Positions 44,858 through 57,949 of a stretch of 64,000 bases of DNA are shown here, in pieces. Position 1 is the stretch's first letter, and every line of letters starts with the position of its first letter. Source of the stretch: Argopecten irradians (taxonomy: Eukaryota; Mollusca; Bivalvia; Pectinida; Pectinidae); NCBI RefSeq assembly GCF_041381155.1, contig NC_091147.1, positions 30,353,349-30,417,348 on the forward strand, read 5' to 3'. The notes beneath the pieces are model-generated. The model was given only the letters and a program-made list of their open reading frames with translations, made no database searches and was not told where the DNA came from. Position numbers and translations under genes: made by a program.

Positions 44858-45995
44858 TACACAACAACACAACACGACACCACAACATCACACAGCACAG
44901 CAACACACCAACAACACAACAACACTACACAACACAACAACACATCACATCACACAACAAAACACAACAAAATAACACAACATCACACAACAAAACATCA
45001 AACAACATAACATAACACAACATAACATCACACAACACAACAACGCATCACACTAAACACAACATCACAAAACACACAACACAAGACAGCATTACACAAC
45101 AATACGACACAACATCACAACAAAACATCACACAACACACAACACAACAACACCACAACACACAACCACGCAACAACAATACAACAACATCCAAGAACAA
45201 CACTACACAACACAACGTCACACAACACAACATCACACAACACAACATCACACAACACAACATCACACAACACAACATCACACAACACAACATCACACAA
45301 CATAACACAAATACACATCACGCAAACACACAACAACAACACAACACCACCCAACAACAACACACAACACCACAAAAACACAACACAAATCACAACACAT
45401 CACAACGTAACAAAACATAACACAACAACACATAACACAACACAACCACGACACACAACCACGCAACAACAATACAACACCACTCATAAACAACACAATA
45501 ACACACAACAACATCACACAACACAACACAACATCACACAACATAACACAACACAAAATCACACAACAAAACATCATACCACAACACAACAACACACAAC
45601 ACAACCACAATACAACATACAACAACACCTAACAACACAACAATACACAGCAACACAAAACCCGACAACAACACAACAGTACACAACATAACGTAACAAC
45701 ACATCATAAAAACATCACGTAACAACACTTTACACAAACACGGAACAACAACACAGCACACAACAACACAACACAAAACACAGCCACACAGCAACCCACT
45801 AATGACACACAACACAATAACATGACACAACCACACATAACAACACAACACAACAACACAACACCACATAACATAACAACACAACATCACACAACAACAA
45901 AACAACACACAACAACACCACAAACAAACAACACACATCACAAAAACACACAACCACAAAACAACAAAACACAACCATACACTGAACATAACATA
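44858..45995. repeat. AC-rich low-complexity tract, 1.1 kb
   Basis: Irregular ACACAAC, CATCACACAAC and ACAACAAC words. A stricter block of CACAACACAACAT repeats lies at about 45210-45300. Long open frames rich in Cys and Val on the minus strand are artefacts of composition. Confidence 0.95.
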
Positions 45996-46079
45996 ACACA
46001 TACATCGTTCATGTTAAGTTATTCAGACAGATCCTGACATTGCGAGTGCTTTTCCCATGCCATGTTATCAGAGATTATG

Positions 46080-46760
46080 TCAAGGTCAAGAGTTTGCTAC
46101 GGAGTCAAACAAAGGTCAAAAACGAAATTTGTCACAGAAAAGTTTTGAAGGGCGCATATGACAGATCATGCTCTCAGGAACATAAAATGACCAATTTCAA
46201 GGTCATATGATCCAAAATGGCGGAGTTATAGGACATTAAAAATCGAAATTTTAGTCCCTGCGCGAGACGTTTCAACGCCATAATACCTGTATGTACAGTG
46301 TTGATTTTTCATACCTCCGTTGTATGAACTTTTGTCTTCAAAAGTTATGGATTTTAAAGGGGTTATATAGAAAAATGGCGGAAATATAGCTCTCCAAATA
46401 TGTCCATTTGTTCCATTTACTTATTTTTTTCCCGTAATTTGTGAGCTCGTAGGGCCTTTATCATTTAATTTAGGGTGTTGATTTTATGTAAATGTAGACA
46501 TTGATATATTGTCTGTACAGGGTTATAATTTCAAAATCACGAATTAGAAAATGGCCGAAATATAGCCCTCCGAATATGGCGTTTTGTTCACTTTTTTAAC
46601 GTAAATTTTACCGTGATTTAAGAAATTTCCAAGAGAAAGGTTTTGAATCGAATGTGAAAGAGCATGCTCTCAGACACATAAAATGACTAATTTCAAGGTC
46701 ATATGATTCAAAATGACGGAGGTATAGGACATCAATTGTCCTTTCAGCGATTTTATTTTG
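46080..46760. repeat. Old dispersed repeat with internal near-duplication
   Basis: Two similar segments start at about 46160 and 46660 (GCATGCTCTCAG, AATTTCAAGGTCATATGATC, AAAATGGCGGAG). Similar phrasing occurs at 57.9-58.5 kb. The family is unknown to me; no coding capacity. Confidence 0.5.
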
Positions 46761-47171
46761 TGCGTTGGGTGATGTGTATTTAGTTGAGATTACAAGATGT
46801 GACCAAAGGGAGATAATCCTTTAATACTCTAATACTAATAATATTGTAAGAGTTATTCCGCATTGGTCCAAGATCTTCATAAGAAAAGGAGAATTTTTGC
46901 ACTTTAAAAAACCTGAAATTCTAATGTGTTTACCTATTCATTATCAAAATTGATATTTTGAACCTAAATCTCAATCTGAATTTCCAAATTCATATCATGG
47001 TTATCAAGGAATAATTACCTGTCAGAAAACATTTTACTTTTGAAATTCAAGATTAGCCAGCCAATCAGCGGCGCGGTTAAAATTCTGTCCTGTGCTCAAT
47101 CTACGGGCCGTTTCGAAGGTCTTTTTTTCATTTGGCTGGTTGTTATCTATACCCAACTTGAATAGAGCATA

Positions 47172-50100
47172 CTGGGGTATTATCGACCTCCGTGTATTAT
47201 CGACAATTTTTCTGATTAAAACTTGATTTAAATATAATCGTTTACAGCTTCAATTTTGTGTTCAATCAGTGATAACTGACAGGTATTTGTTGAAATATTC
47301 AAAGAAAACATGGACAGGTAGCTCAGATACCAAAAAATAGAAGGGTCGATAATATCCAGACGAAATCACAATCTCCGTGTATTAACGACAGTTGGCTAGT
47401 GACACAGATTTTACTGCGCAACATATATATACAATGTATTTACTACAGTTAGTATCCGGTAAACATTTGTGTAATGGTTAGCAGGGAATAGTTTTAGTAG
47501 GTCTCACGGAGGGTTCAAATCACGCCGGTTAGATATTGTTTTTAATTTTCTTCATTTTTTTTCTCAATCAAAGGTCCACTACAAATCCGAAACAAATTTT
47601 TAGTTTTAAAATGGGAATTGAGATTGATAATTTTGCAGAGACGTAAACTACAATGTATATATTTTAGCTTCAGTTTAATAATACACTTATTACCATCCTT
47701 TTCATTTAATTAAACAATGTTATTTCTTTAATAATTCGGGTCATAGTTATGATTCCCAGCATCGACCTAATAAATTATATTTATAAGGACACGGTAGTTG
47801 ACGATCACTGCACCAGACGGACACTAGCGACATTAAGTTGAACACTGTTAACATAGATTACATTAGGGGGCGTTTTTCCGTGTTGTAACCTCATGCTAGC
47901 CCATCAATTTATATTTTCTTGTCTTAATATCGTTTTCAAAGACTTGTTGTGCGGTGAAAAGGACATAAAACATTTTTTTTTAGCTTTTTTTTTTTTTTTT
48001 TTTGCAACGGGGCTCATCACAAGGTGACCTTTGATTTATTGATATATGTGAAAACAATTACAGCTATAGAAATGTAAGATAAAGAATATATTCGTTTAAT
48101 TACAATTTTCCTTTAGTACAGTTAGTATAATAATTTGATACTGAACGTTCCAAAAATAATTTTAATAATTACAAACTGTTGTTTTGCCTTCGTGTTACAT
48201 ATTTATCAAGAACTTTGTCTGCATGTAGAATATAAACTATTTATTTTACAACAATTGCGAAACAAGCTATACAGCTTAAATAAATCACCCTATTTGGATC
48301 GGATGGAAGAGCGCGAGTGGTCTTACTGTGCGAGGAAACAAGAGTACCCGGGAAACCCACGTGATTGGATCGGACAGGTGACCTCTGACATGTCTGCATG
48401 TACATGTACATGTACCAGTATACGAAATATGTTTAAATCTGTGAATTTGTTCGGATAGTTTGACTGGTGTTGAGCGAATTAAGACAAAGAGATTTTGTGC
48501 ATGTGTTTTACTGATAAAAATATTCAACGTTTTAGTTGAAATTTTACTTTTCAACTTTATGTTCTCTTTCTCTTAGAAATGGCATCTCAACTCTCTGTGA
48601 AGAAGTTCAATACTCGTCTAAAAATATGGCCTTAGCAATTGAAGCTGTAAGAAACGGGATGGGGAAATCAATGGCATCTAGGACATACTCTGTTCCTAAA
48701 ACAACCCTTCTAGACAAGCTGGCAAACAGGGTCCCTTTGGAACCAACAAAACCTGGCCCGAAACCTGTGTTAACGAAGGCAGAAGAGAGCACTCTGGTAA
48801 ATTACGCCAACCTCATGGCGGAAATAGGGTATCCTATAACCAGGAAAGAACTGTGCTTTGAGGTTAAACGAATTATAGATCTGGATGGAAGGAAAACACC
48901 ATCCAAAGACAACTTGCCTGGGTATGACTGGTACACGGCATTCATGAAATTCCACAGGCACTTGGACACGAGCGCGCTGCAATTTCAATGCCAATGGTAC
49001 AGGCGTGGTATGATGGCCTTTAGCCTTTTTGGAAAAAGACATTCAAAACTGGGAACTTCTTATTAAGAACCCAAGACGGTTATTCAACGCCGACGAGTCC
49101 GATTTTCCTTTATGCATGAAGTTGGGCAAGGTGTTATCTTAAACAGGCGCAAAACATGTTTACCAAGTCGTGTCTAACAGCAAACAACAAATTACTGTTA
49201 TGGCTTGTTTCAATGCTCTCGGGGATTACGTCGCTCCGTTAATTGTATATCCGGGACAACGATTTAGAGATACGGGGATAAAAGAGTTTCCCGAAGCAAT
49301 ATATGCTCACTCTGAAAATGGATAGATGGACAGGGAACTTTTCCTGAGCTTTCTGGCCGTGATCAACAGTTTCGTTGAGGAAAAGACCATTGAAAAGCCT
49401 GTGATTCTGTTTGTGGACGGCCACAGTACTCATATGACGGCGGAAGCAGCCAGATTTTGTGCTGAAAATCATATTATTCTGTACTGCCTTTTGCCAAACG
49501 CTACCCATGCTGATTTCCCACCAATGAAATCAGCATGGAGAGGAAATGTCAAGCAATGGCAAATGGATAATCTTGGAAAGGCTTTCACAAAGTATGACTT
49601 CCCAAAAGTCTTCAAGCAATCTTGGGAGACATGTGCCACACTTTCTAACGCCGCCCATGCGTTTAAGCGTTCAGGATTATTTCCCTTAACAGCAGAAGGC
49701 ATAGACCAAAGCAAATTGGGTCCTTGCAAACTTATCTCCAAAGAAAAATTAGAAACCAAAGAAAGAGAAGCAGAAGAAACTGATGACGGGGATGCAGGTA
49801 CCAATGACATCAATTTGAGTGATAATAGGCCTAACGCTGTTGCCTTGTCTTGTCAGGCAAAACACTCAACCACAAACGACAAGGACTGTGACAAAGAGAA
49901 CGTTATTGTTCAACGTGATATTGCAGATGTGCATGTTTCAGCCGTCGTTGGGAATATGACACGCAATGAGCATGCCGTATCTGCAGCGTTCCAAACGCTT
50001 GTGATTCCAGAAATTAAAACAGGAAAAAACAAGTCAAAGCGGAAAAAACTGCCAAAGGCTTTATCCGGACATGAGACACTTGAAATGTTCAAGCAGAAAG

Positions 50101-50909
50101 AGGAAGAGAAAATTGAGGAGGAACGCAATAAGAAAGAAAGGGCTGAAAAGAGAATTGAAAACAAGCAAAAAAAGTAAGAAAAAAGAAAAGCTAAGCAAGA
50201 ACGTGCAGAGGAACGAAAACGAATTAGAGAAGAAAAGGAACAAAGCAAAAGAGCATTAAAGCGATCGTGCAAGAAGCTGTTCGACACGGATAGTGAGGAG
50301 GAGTTTCTTGAAGACTTCGAGTCCGACGCCGATTCACATTTCTGCCCTGGCTGTCAGTCGACCGGTGGAAGAGTGTCTGAATGGGTTGCATGTGTTACAT
50401 GTAATTTGTGGTGGCATATTCTGTGCAGCTCCGATATAACCTTGATCAATCTCCGTCGGGAGGCTGATATCGAGGCGTACAGGTTTACATGCGACTTCTG
50501 TTAATAAGACCTTAAGGTCGGACAAATGCGGCAGGTTCTTTACTAGGCCTACTTGAAATGCCGAAAATATCAGTTCTTTCAAGAATTTATTTTATGAACA
50601 GTAGATCTAAATAAATTTATTATTTTTGAATTGAGTTGTTTTGTAAAATAGATATTTTCAAAAATAGTAAAGGTTATTGGAGCATCTTTATAGTTGGTCG
50701 ATAATACCCGGATGTGGTCGATAATATACAGTTGATAAATCTGTGTGACCTTGAAGATTTTCTTAAAGTCATAACATTTGTATGCATGGAACTTATGTAA
50801 AACGATGCATCTTAAATGAATTTATCGGATCAGCAATGTTTGTTTGTGGTGCTGAAATACATCGTTTCATTATTGTGAATTCATACTTAAATGGTCGATA
50901 ATACCCCAG
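47172..50909 (+). mobile_element. Pogo/Tigger DNA transposon, complete but dead
   Basis: The ends are CTGGGGTATTATCGACC and its complement, flanked by TA (47170-47171 and 50910-50911). Subterminal copies of GGTCGATAATA lie at 47345, 50695 and 50718, likely transposase sites. The 3.7-kb length and the encoded protein fit Tigger-like elements. Confidence 0.9.
48536..50504 (+). pseudogene. Pogo/Tigger transposase with C-terminal PHD finger
   Basis: In order: a helix-turn-helix of the psq type (MALAIEAVRNGMGKSMAS, then VPKTTLLDKL), a CENPB-like DNA-binding region (PVLTKAEESTLVNY to WYTAFMKFH), a DDE domain (NADES, then FVDGHSTH, then PNATHADFPPMKSAW), an acidic and lysine-rich coiled region, and a PHD-type zinc finger at 50336-50501 (CPGC, CVTC, HILC, CDFC). 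It is broken by frameshifts at about 48.6 kb and 48.97-49.03 kb and by in-frame stops at 49140, 49323 and 50175. In the third catalytic block, relatives have about seven more residues including the Asp of QPLD; these are missing here. It cannot be catalytic. Confidence 0.88.
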
Positions 50910-51287
50910 TATTCTACTTTAATTTCGAGATGTTTTAAAGTTACTAAATCATTAGATTTACATAGATTTCTTAGGGTTTTTGACTTCCTTCAAACGTTCT
51001 TATACCTGAAATTAGAAAGTTTTCAAAATTACAACATTTAATTTGAACTATTGGCAATGTTTATCAACGTTAAAATATCGCCAAACACAACAAGAAATTG
51101 TATCTGTCGGCATTGAATGTTTACAACGGAAAGAACCGAGTGCATCATTGAGTTCGGAATCGAGGTCGCTGAAAATCTCATCCGGCTAATGGATATAGAT
51201 GTAATAACACCACTAAGAGGCAACTTATATTTTATCGGTTACATTGGCCTGATTAAGCGTAATAGCCGATACATTTACAGCGTATCT

Positions 51288-52150
51288 CAGTGGCGTAGAA
51301 AGAAACGTAATGGGGGGGGGGGGGAGGGGTGCAAAGGTCCTCAATATTTGGACCCCCCTCCTCGCCCCGCACCCGCAGGAGGAGATTGATTCTTTAATTC
51401 AACACACAACCATATATACTTTATAAACTTTTTTCATATATCGTTGAGTAGAATCCTTGTACACATTTATAGACAGTGGCGTCGATAAACGGAAACTAAT
51501 GAATACGCAAATTGCCATGCTAGCGCCAAAGGTGCGATATTTTGGTGTTGGGGGGGCGACAATCTCCTACGAGAAAAAAATATTACGATTTAGAATTTTA
51601 CGATGCATTTTGATGAATGTGGGAGCGCCTGATGGCGCGAGATTTGGGTGTTTGAGGAGGTCCGAGGGTCTCCCCCGGGTAAAATATTAGATTTAGAATG
51701 GCTGTGATGAGTTTTACGATATATTTTAATGATTTTAAAGCGTTCTTAACATAATACTTTTTTTATTTAAATTTACCTGCATTAAGAATTGGTAATTGTG
51801 AATGCCGTCATATCTATGCAACTCGATCTGAACATACTGGCTTCACACCATCGGTACATTGTTGTTTAACACAAAATAATAATGAATTAATTGTTTTGCT
51901 AAGTCATATAAACAGATGAATCTTTTAAGAGACATTTTTTTAAATAGTACGTAGTAGAACCCCCTGATTGACATTTTAAGTCTAGTTCACGAAAATGTGC
52001 AGGAGGACCCTTTTTTCTTTCAAATGTGCAATTTTAGAACATTTCAGTCGGCGAAAACAAGAAATGTATGTCCTCGTCCTTGCCCCCCCCCCCCCCCTGA
52101 CCCCCTCCAACCCCGCCCCCACCTCCCACACCCGCTTCCTACGCCCCTGT
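51288..52150. mobile_element. Putative element with CAGTGGCGTAG ends
   Basis: Starts CAGTGGCGTAGAAAG and ends CTTCCTACGCCCCTG. G-rich runs lie near both ends (51311-51324 and, as C, 52083-52097). Inside, an ATTTAGAATTTTACGAT block is repeated. No gene. Confidence 0.6.
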
Positions 52151-52434
52151 ATCTACATTGCCAAATAAAACAGCATAGTTCTATGAAGCTTTAGAGTATT
52201 TGATGGAAATATGACAAGAAGTGAGAGGTATTTTCACCCGTTAATTATGTATATATATTATACATGAATACAGGTGTACATGTACATTATTAAGCAAACA
52301 TATATGTACATAGGTCTACAATGTATATGTAAGGTATATTTTTGCTTTGAATACATAAAAGTACACATAAAATTTATATATATAGTTAGGCTGATTTTTT
52401 TTAAGTAAATCGGGTGTAAAAAAGTTATATAACT

Positions 52435-52680
52435 AGTGACATATAGGGGAATGTCCATTAGACGGATAGAGACTATAACTAGGTATATATAGGGAATGCC
52501 CATTAGACGGATAGACACTATAACTAAGGATATATAGGGAATTTCCATTAGACGGATATATATTATAGCTAGGGCTATATAAGGAAAGTCCATTAGACGG
52601 ACAAAGACTATAACTAGAGATATATAGGGAATGCCCATTAGACGGATAGACATTATAACTAAGGATATACAATGTATATG
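52435..52680. repeat. Minisatellite, about 58-bp period, five copies
   Basis: The unit contains CCATTAGACGGATAGA and ACTATAACTAAGGATATATA. A stray half unit is at 53071 (GTCCATTAGACAGATG). Confidence 0.9.
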
Positions 52681-52730
52681 GAATGTCAAATATTGATATA
52701 ATGATAAAAGAAATACACGTACTTACTTAG

Positions 52731-52837
52731 TCCGCTAAACATGCCTATAATATTAGTTTTTCGTCATTTTTCCTTATTATAAAGTCTATATATTAGGCTA
52801 TTTTTAAAAGCCTAATAATATTGGCAGGTTTAGCGGA
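52731..52837. mobile_element. Miniature foldback element, 107 bp
   Basis: TCCGCTAAACATGCC at the left pairs with GGCAGGTTTAGCGGA at the right, and the pairing continues into the AT-rich middle (CTATAATATTAG / CTAATAATATT). Confidence 0.85.
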
Positions 52838-53429
52838 ATAGTACATAATATCATGACAAATGAAAATAAAATAATGGTAGAAGCAAGTATAAAACCATAT
52901 AATATAATGAAAACCCTTCTTTATGGCTACAAAAACCTGTACAGTATAGGATTATTTACACTTAGAAACTCTTCACAAAACTTTGCATACGTTTCAACGT
53001 TTATTAGATTAACACAGTAATCAGGAACCTGTAGTCGATAAATTTGTGTTTTCAGTCGATAGTAGATATGTCCATTAGACAGATGAAATTTCCTTCGATC
53101 GGATGTTTGGAATGTTCATGCGTCGCGCATGCACATAGGGGTTGTTTACACTCGCCGAAAGATAATAATATGAAATAGTGACTAGGTCGGTCCTATTTAT
53201 TTTCAGTTTTTCTCCATTTTGAACAAAATTGTTATATAAACTTTTAAATATTGTTATTAACACAAAGTACACAACTTTTACAATTAATTTTAGTCCTATA
53301 ACTCTTTTTATCTTTTATTACATGATTTTTTAGCGATTTAGTCCCTTTAGTTCTACATGAACAATGTATACAATCGCCATGTTTGCGTTAATACACGTAC
53401 ATGTACATGTGTAGCTACACCGCATGTAT

Positions 53430-53505
53430 GGGAGGCCGTCTTTACGTGAACCTAGCTATTAATAGGACGTACATTTAATCAAACAAGCAAACAAACAAAA
53501 AAGGT
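53430..53505 (+). mobile_element. SINE tail fragment
   Basis: ACCTAGCTATTAATAGGACG leads to AAACAAGCAAACAAACAAAA, the same 3' end as the SINE at 31456. The head is missing. Confidence 0.7.
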
Positions 53506-54181
53506 AATGCACAAACCCAATAACTGACAGGTTCAAAACATTTTGTGTGTGGCAGAGCTGTCACCTGTGACACCGGATGTTTAAGCAATACGGTGCTATG
53601 TTGGGGAAAATACCCGGCAGTTTTGAAACCACAGAACCAAACAAATTCACATCAAAATTCTTTACAAATTTTACATCTTCATGTATTGCCCGACCCACAC
53701 ATTAACCATTAACTGATATACCCTGAATATATCCAATCAGCAGGCTCCGATATATTCACCTCTATATGAAATCTTGAAAAGGGTATTCCCCTAAATTTGT
53801 TTTTTGGTTGGACCAGACTACTTTCGTAAGAAACGCTTTCTGATGAATATTGAATGAGATCGACCGTTCGTTCAAGAATTCGACTTGAAGCGAAGGAAAA
53901 GAGTATTAAAGCAATCGTCTGTTCGCTAACATTACTTATATCATTACATAGGTGGAAATCCCGTGTTTTGATCGCGATCAAATCTAGTTATCATTATTAT
54001 TACAAGCTAACCGATACTTACATAATATATTATTCATTTTTCGCAATTTTCAGTCATGTGGACATGACGTACATAGGAATTATTTTACATGATGAATAAT
54101 TTGCGTGCCCCTGTGGTTGGGCTGAGGTGACCAATATTATTACATTTCACGGTCCCGGAATAGCAGTTGAGATGGGTTTTT

Positions 54182-56258
54182 AGGTCACCTGAGACGAAGT
54201 CTCAAGTGACCTATTCTAATCGCCTTTTGTCCGTCGTCGTGCGTCGTCCGTCGTCCGTCGTGCGTCGTATGTCCGTAAACAATTTACATTTTCGACTTCT
54301 TCTCCAAAACTGCCGAAGCAATTTCAATGAAATTTTGCACAAACCTTCTAAGGCATAAGGCCAATCAAAATTGTGAATTATATGGTCCCCACCCCCCAGG
54401 GAGCTATGGGAGGGGCCAAAAGGGGTAAAATTGACTAAAATTTCAAAAATCTTCTTCTCCACTCACAGATGTGATGGAATTAAATACTCTTCATAGATAG
54501 AAAGGTCATAAGGTCCTTTACAAATTTGTGAATTATATGACCCTGGGGTCTCAGGTTTCCCCGTGGGGAGGGGGTTAAGTTTACTATAGTTTATATAGGG
54601 AAAACACATTTTTGAGTATTATTTGATCATTTGTAATAGGAAATGAGTCAAATATTGTCAGAATTATCAGTATGAGATTGCCATTGAATCCTATTAACCA
54701 ATTTTCCATGACTGACCCCCAGGGGCCTTAGGGGCGGGGTCAAAAGGGGTCAAATAGGCTATATCTTCAAAAATCTTCTTCTGAAATTCTGGAAATGGTA
54801 GAATCACATACTCTTCATAGATGGAAAGGTCTTGAGGTCCTTTACAAAAATTGTGAATTATATGACCCTGGGGTCTCACGTTTCCCCCTGGGGAGGGGGT
54901 CAAGTTTACTATAGTTTATATAGTGAAAACACATTTATGAGCATTTTTTGCTCAATTTTAATACGAAATGAGTCAAACTTGTTTAGAATTATAAGCATGA
55001 GATAACATTTTAATATCATATCTATATTGGTCCTGGTCAACCCCCTCGGGGCAGAGGGGCGGGGCCAAAATGGGCAAATAGGCTAAAACTTTAAAAATCT
55101 TCTTCTTAAATACTGGAAATGGTAGAATCAAATACTCTTCATAGATGGACAGGTCTTAAGGTGTTTTATGAAAATTGTGAATTATATGACCCTTGAGTCT
55201 CAGGTTTCCCCCTAGGGAGGGGGTTAAGTTTACTATATATAAGTTTATATATGGAAAACACATTTTTGAGCATTATTTAGTCATTATAATAGGAAATTAG
55301 TCAATTGTAGTCAGAATTATCCCTATGTGATGGCCATTGAATCTTATTACCAAATTTTCCATGACTGATCCCCAGGGGCCTTAGGGGCGGTCCCAAAACC
55401 GGTCAAATAGGCTAAAACTTCAAAAATCTTCTTCTGAAATTCTGGAACTGGTAGAATCAAATACTCTGCATAGATGGAAAGGTCTTAAAGTCCTTTACAA
55501 AAATTGTGAATAATATGACCCTGGGGTCTCATGTTTCCCCCTGGGGAGGGGGTCAAGTTTACTTAAGTTTATATAGGAAAAACACATTTATGAACATTAT
55601 TTGCCTAATTTTCATAGGAAATTAGTCAAACTGGGTTAGAATTATTAGCCTGAAATAGCATTTTAACATCATATCCATACTGGTCATGGCTGACCCCCAG
55701 GGGCCAGAGGGGCGGAGCCAAAAGGGGTCAAAATGGTAATTTCAAAAATCTTCTTTTTGAATTCACAGATTTGATGGAACCAGATACTCTTGATAGATTG
55801 GAAGGTCTTAAGGCCCTTTACAAAAATTTGTGAATTTCATGGCCCTGGGATCTCAGATTTTCCCCTAAGGAGGGGGTCAAATTTACTATAGTTTATATAG
55901 GAAAACACATTTAGGAACATGATTTGCTTAGTTTTCATAGGAAATTAGTCAATCTAGGTTAGAATTATTAGCTTGAGATAGCATTTAACATCATATCCAT
56001 ATTGGTCCTGGCCGACCCCCAGGGGCGAGAGGGGTGGGGCCAAAAGGGGTCAAAATGGATAACATTTCAAAAATCTTTCTCCTGAATTCACAGATTTGAT
56101 GGAACCAAATAATCTTCATAGATTAAAAATTTATAAAATCACCGACTGACTTCAAGGGCCTGATGGGCCAATATATATTTATAGTGTTTATATGCATGTC
56201 TTTGTTTCATTCTGTGTCTGAACTCAGGTGACCGCTAAGGCCCATGGGCCTCTTGTTA
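54182..56258. mobile_element. Full-length AGGTCACCTG...CTCTTGTTA element
   Basis: The left end is a hairpin (AGGTCACCTGAGAC, GAA, GTCTCAAGTGACCT); the right end carries GGCCCATGGGCC followed by TCTTGTTA. Between lie six copies of a roughly 325-base unit marked by CCCCAGGGGCC and GGGGCCAAAAGGGGTCAAAT. There is no coding capacity. Terminal hairpins with internal tandem repeats fit non-autonomous Helitron-like elements, but the typical CTRR end is not seen, so that is only a suggestion. Confidence 0.85.
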
Positions 56259-56264
56259 TCTTGT

Positions 56265-57930
56265 ACACACGTTCCTTCCACATATTCAAAATTCTAATTA
56301 TAACTGTCGAAGACAGATATATCTGGATCAAATGATTGATGAAAAGTTACATAATACATATGTATAAGACCACGATCGAGTGCATTGTGGTAAGCGATAG
56401 GCCTAGGACGTCTCTTTGCAGGCGGTATATGGAATTTTCAAATTATCATTTGCCAAGATGAAATAAATGATTTGTTTTAATGTCCAGGAGACAGGAGTCA
56501 TCTCGTCTTTCCGTGTCGACACCAAAATAAAACTAACATACTTATTCAAGGATACGTCCTTGGCCTAGCTACTGTAAGATACTGACCGTGTATATATCCA
56601 ATGTAAATCCTCAGATATATAACTATTTATTTTGTAGTAATACAGCTACATGTACATGTAGCCCTCGCCAGATATTGTGAATAGTTTGAATAGGCATGTT
56701 TGCATGACATATTAAAAAAAAAATTAAAAATGCCGCCGGTGGTGAGAATCGAAAGATCGGAAGATCTGCACGGTAACATTAAGCCAGATTTCTGTTTTTT
56801 TACATACAGTGATTTTTTTTATAAGAAGAAGATAATATTGTTATTTTTTTGATGATGTATGATTTAGTATTTCCTAATAGGAAAAATAAAAATTTGTTAA
56901 TGTAATGTGCATGTAGCTGTTGTTTCAGCTTGAAGAAAAGTGAAACAAGAGGCTCGCAACCCAGTGGTACCGCGGTTTCATCGGTTTTCGACGGCGAAAG
57001 ACCAAAATAGATTTTTTACACACAATGTCAAACATATTCAATTCAATCATTAATTATATGTTTCAGAAACATGTTAATGATGTTTTTGTGCAATATTTCA
57101 TGAATTTTATCTACTAAACGAAGCACTAGCTGTATCCACAAAAGCTGTAATATTTACATTGTAGCCTACGTAGGCCTACTGTTTCTTTTTCTTTTTGTCA
57201 AAGTGACGTTTAAATAATGAAATGTTTCAAGATAAAGTAACACTATTATTTTAAACTATGTTAAGCTGTATATGAGTGCAAATTGCCACCATAATACCAC
57301 AAATGAATGCTTATTTAATCCTTCAAAACGTCAGCTTGCAAGGTCGAATCACCCGGGCTCATAGAGGACAAAAAAGTGACGTCATTGGAATGTTCGGGAT
57401 CAAATCGTCAAATTTAGAAATGGTAATCAGAATAAAGAAATTAATCATTTATTTACTCACATCGCAATATTTTCATATCGCAACTGTTACAGGAAATTCT
57501 TATTACCTGGTATCGAGTTCTATGCCTGGTTAATCTCGATATTAGTGCTGAAAATATCTGGTTTATTGATATTGTTCCGCTACTTTTTTTGAGTTTGAAT
57601 TCGCAAATTCGAAGGGCGTAAGAACGCTTGTTTTCAACCGGAATCAACACCGTAGTGATAAAGACCTTCCAAGTGAATTTTTGCATCGGGGAACAGGGAC
57701 ATAAAAAGTTGATTTCTCAAAAAGTAAGAAAAATAAAATACATTAATTTTGCTGGAACACTAAAAAATCATTCTGATTTCGGAACAGTTGGAATTATGAA
57801 GATACCTCTAACAGTATCTTTATTAGTATTAGTATACATTATGTAAGTAATTATTATTATTATTATTCTATTTGTGTCCAAAGGATCTTCAAAATGGTAA
57901 GAGGTATACATGCCAATGGCCTTATTGTTA
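56265..57930. other. Intergenic stretch
   Basis: At about 56945 a short AACAAGAGGCTCGCAACCC start of another repeat is seen. The rest is AT-rich with no supportable gene. Confidence 0.45.
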
Positions 57931-57949
57931 TATTGTATGGCATGAGTTG

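Noticed and set aside
45048-46001. Long Cys/Val-rich frames on the minus strand
   Set aside because: They come from the AC-rich low-complexity tract; several phases are open at once.
47465-47540. tRNA-like stretch with GGGTTCAAATC
   Set aside because: The stem beside the putative B box does not pair and no acceptor stem is seen. It lies in the pogo element.
52435-52680. CRISPR-like spaced direct repeats (also 59265-59825)
   Set aside because: Repeat and spacer are both conserved between copies, so these are minisatellites; the sequence is also eukaryotic, and no cas gene is present.
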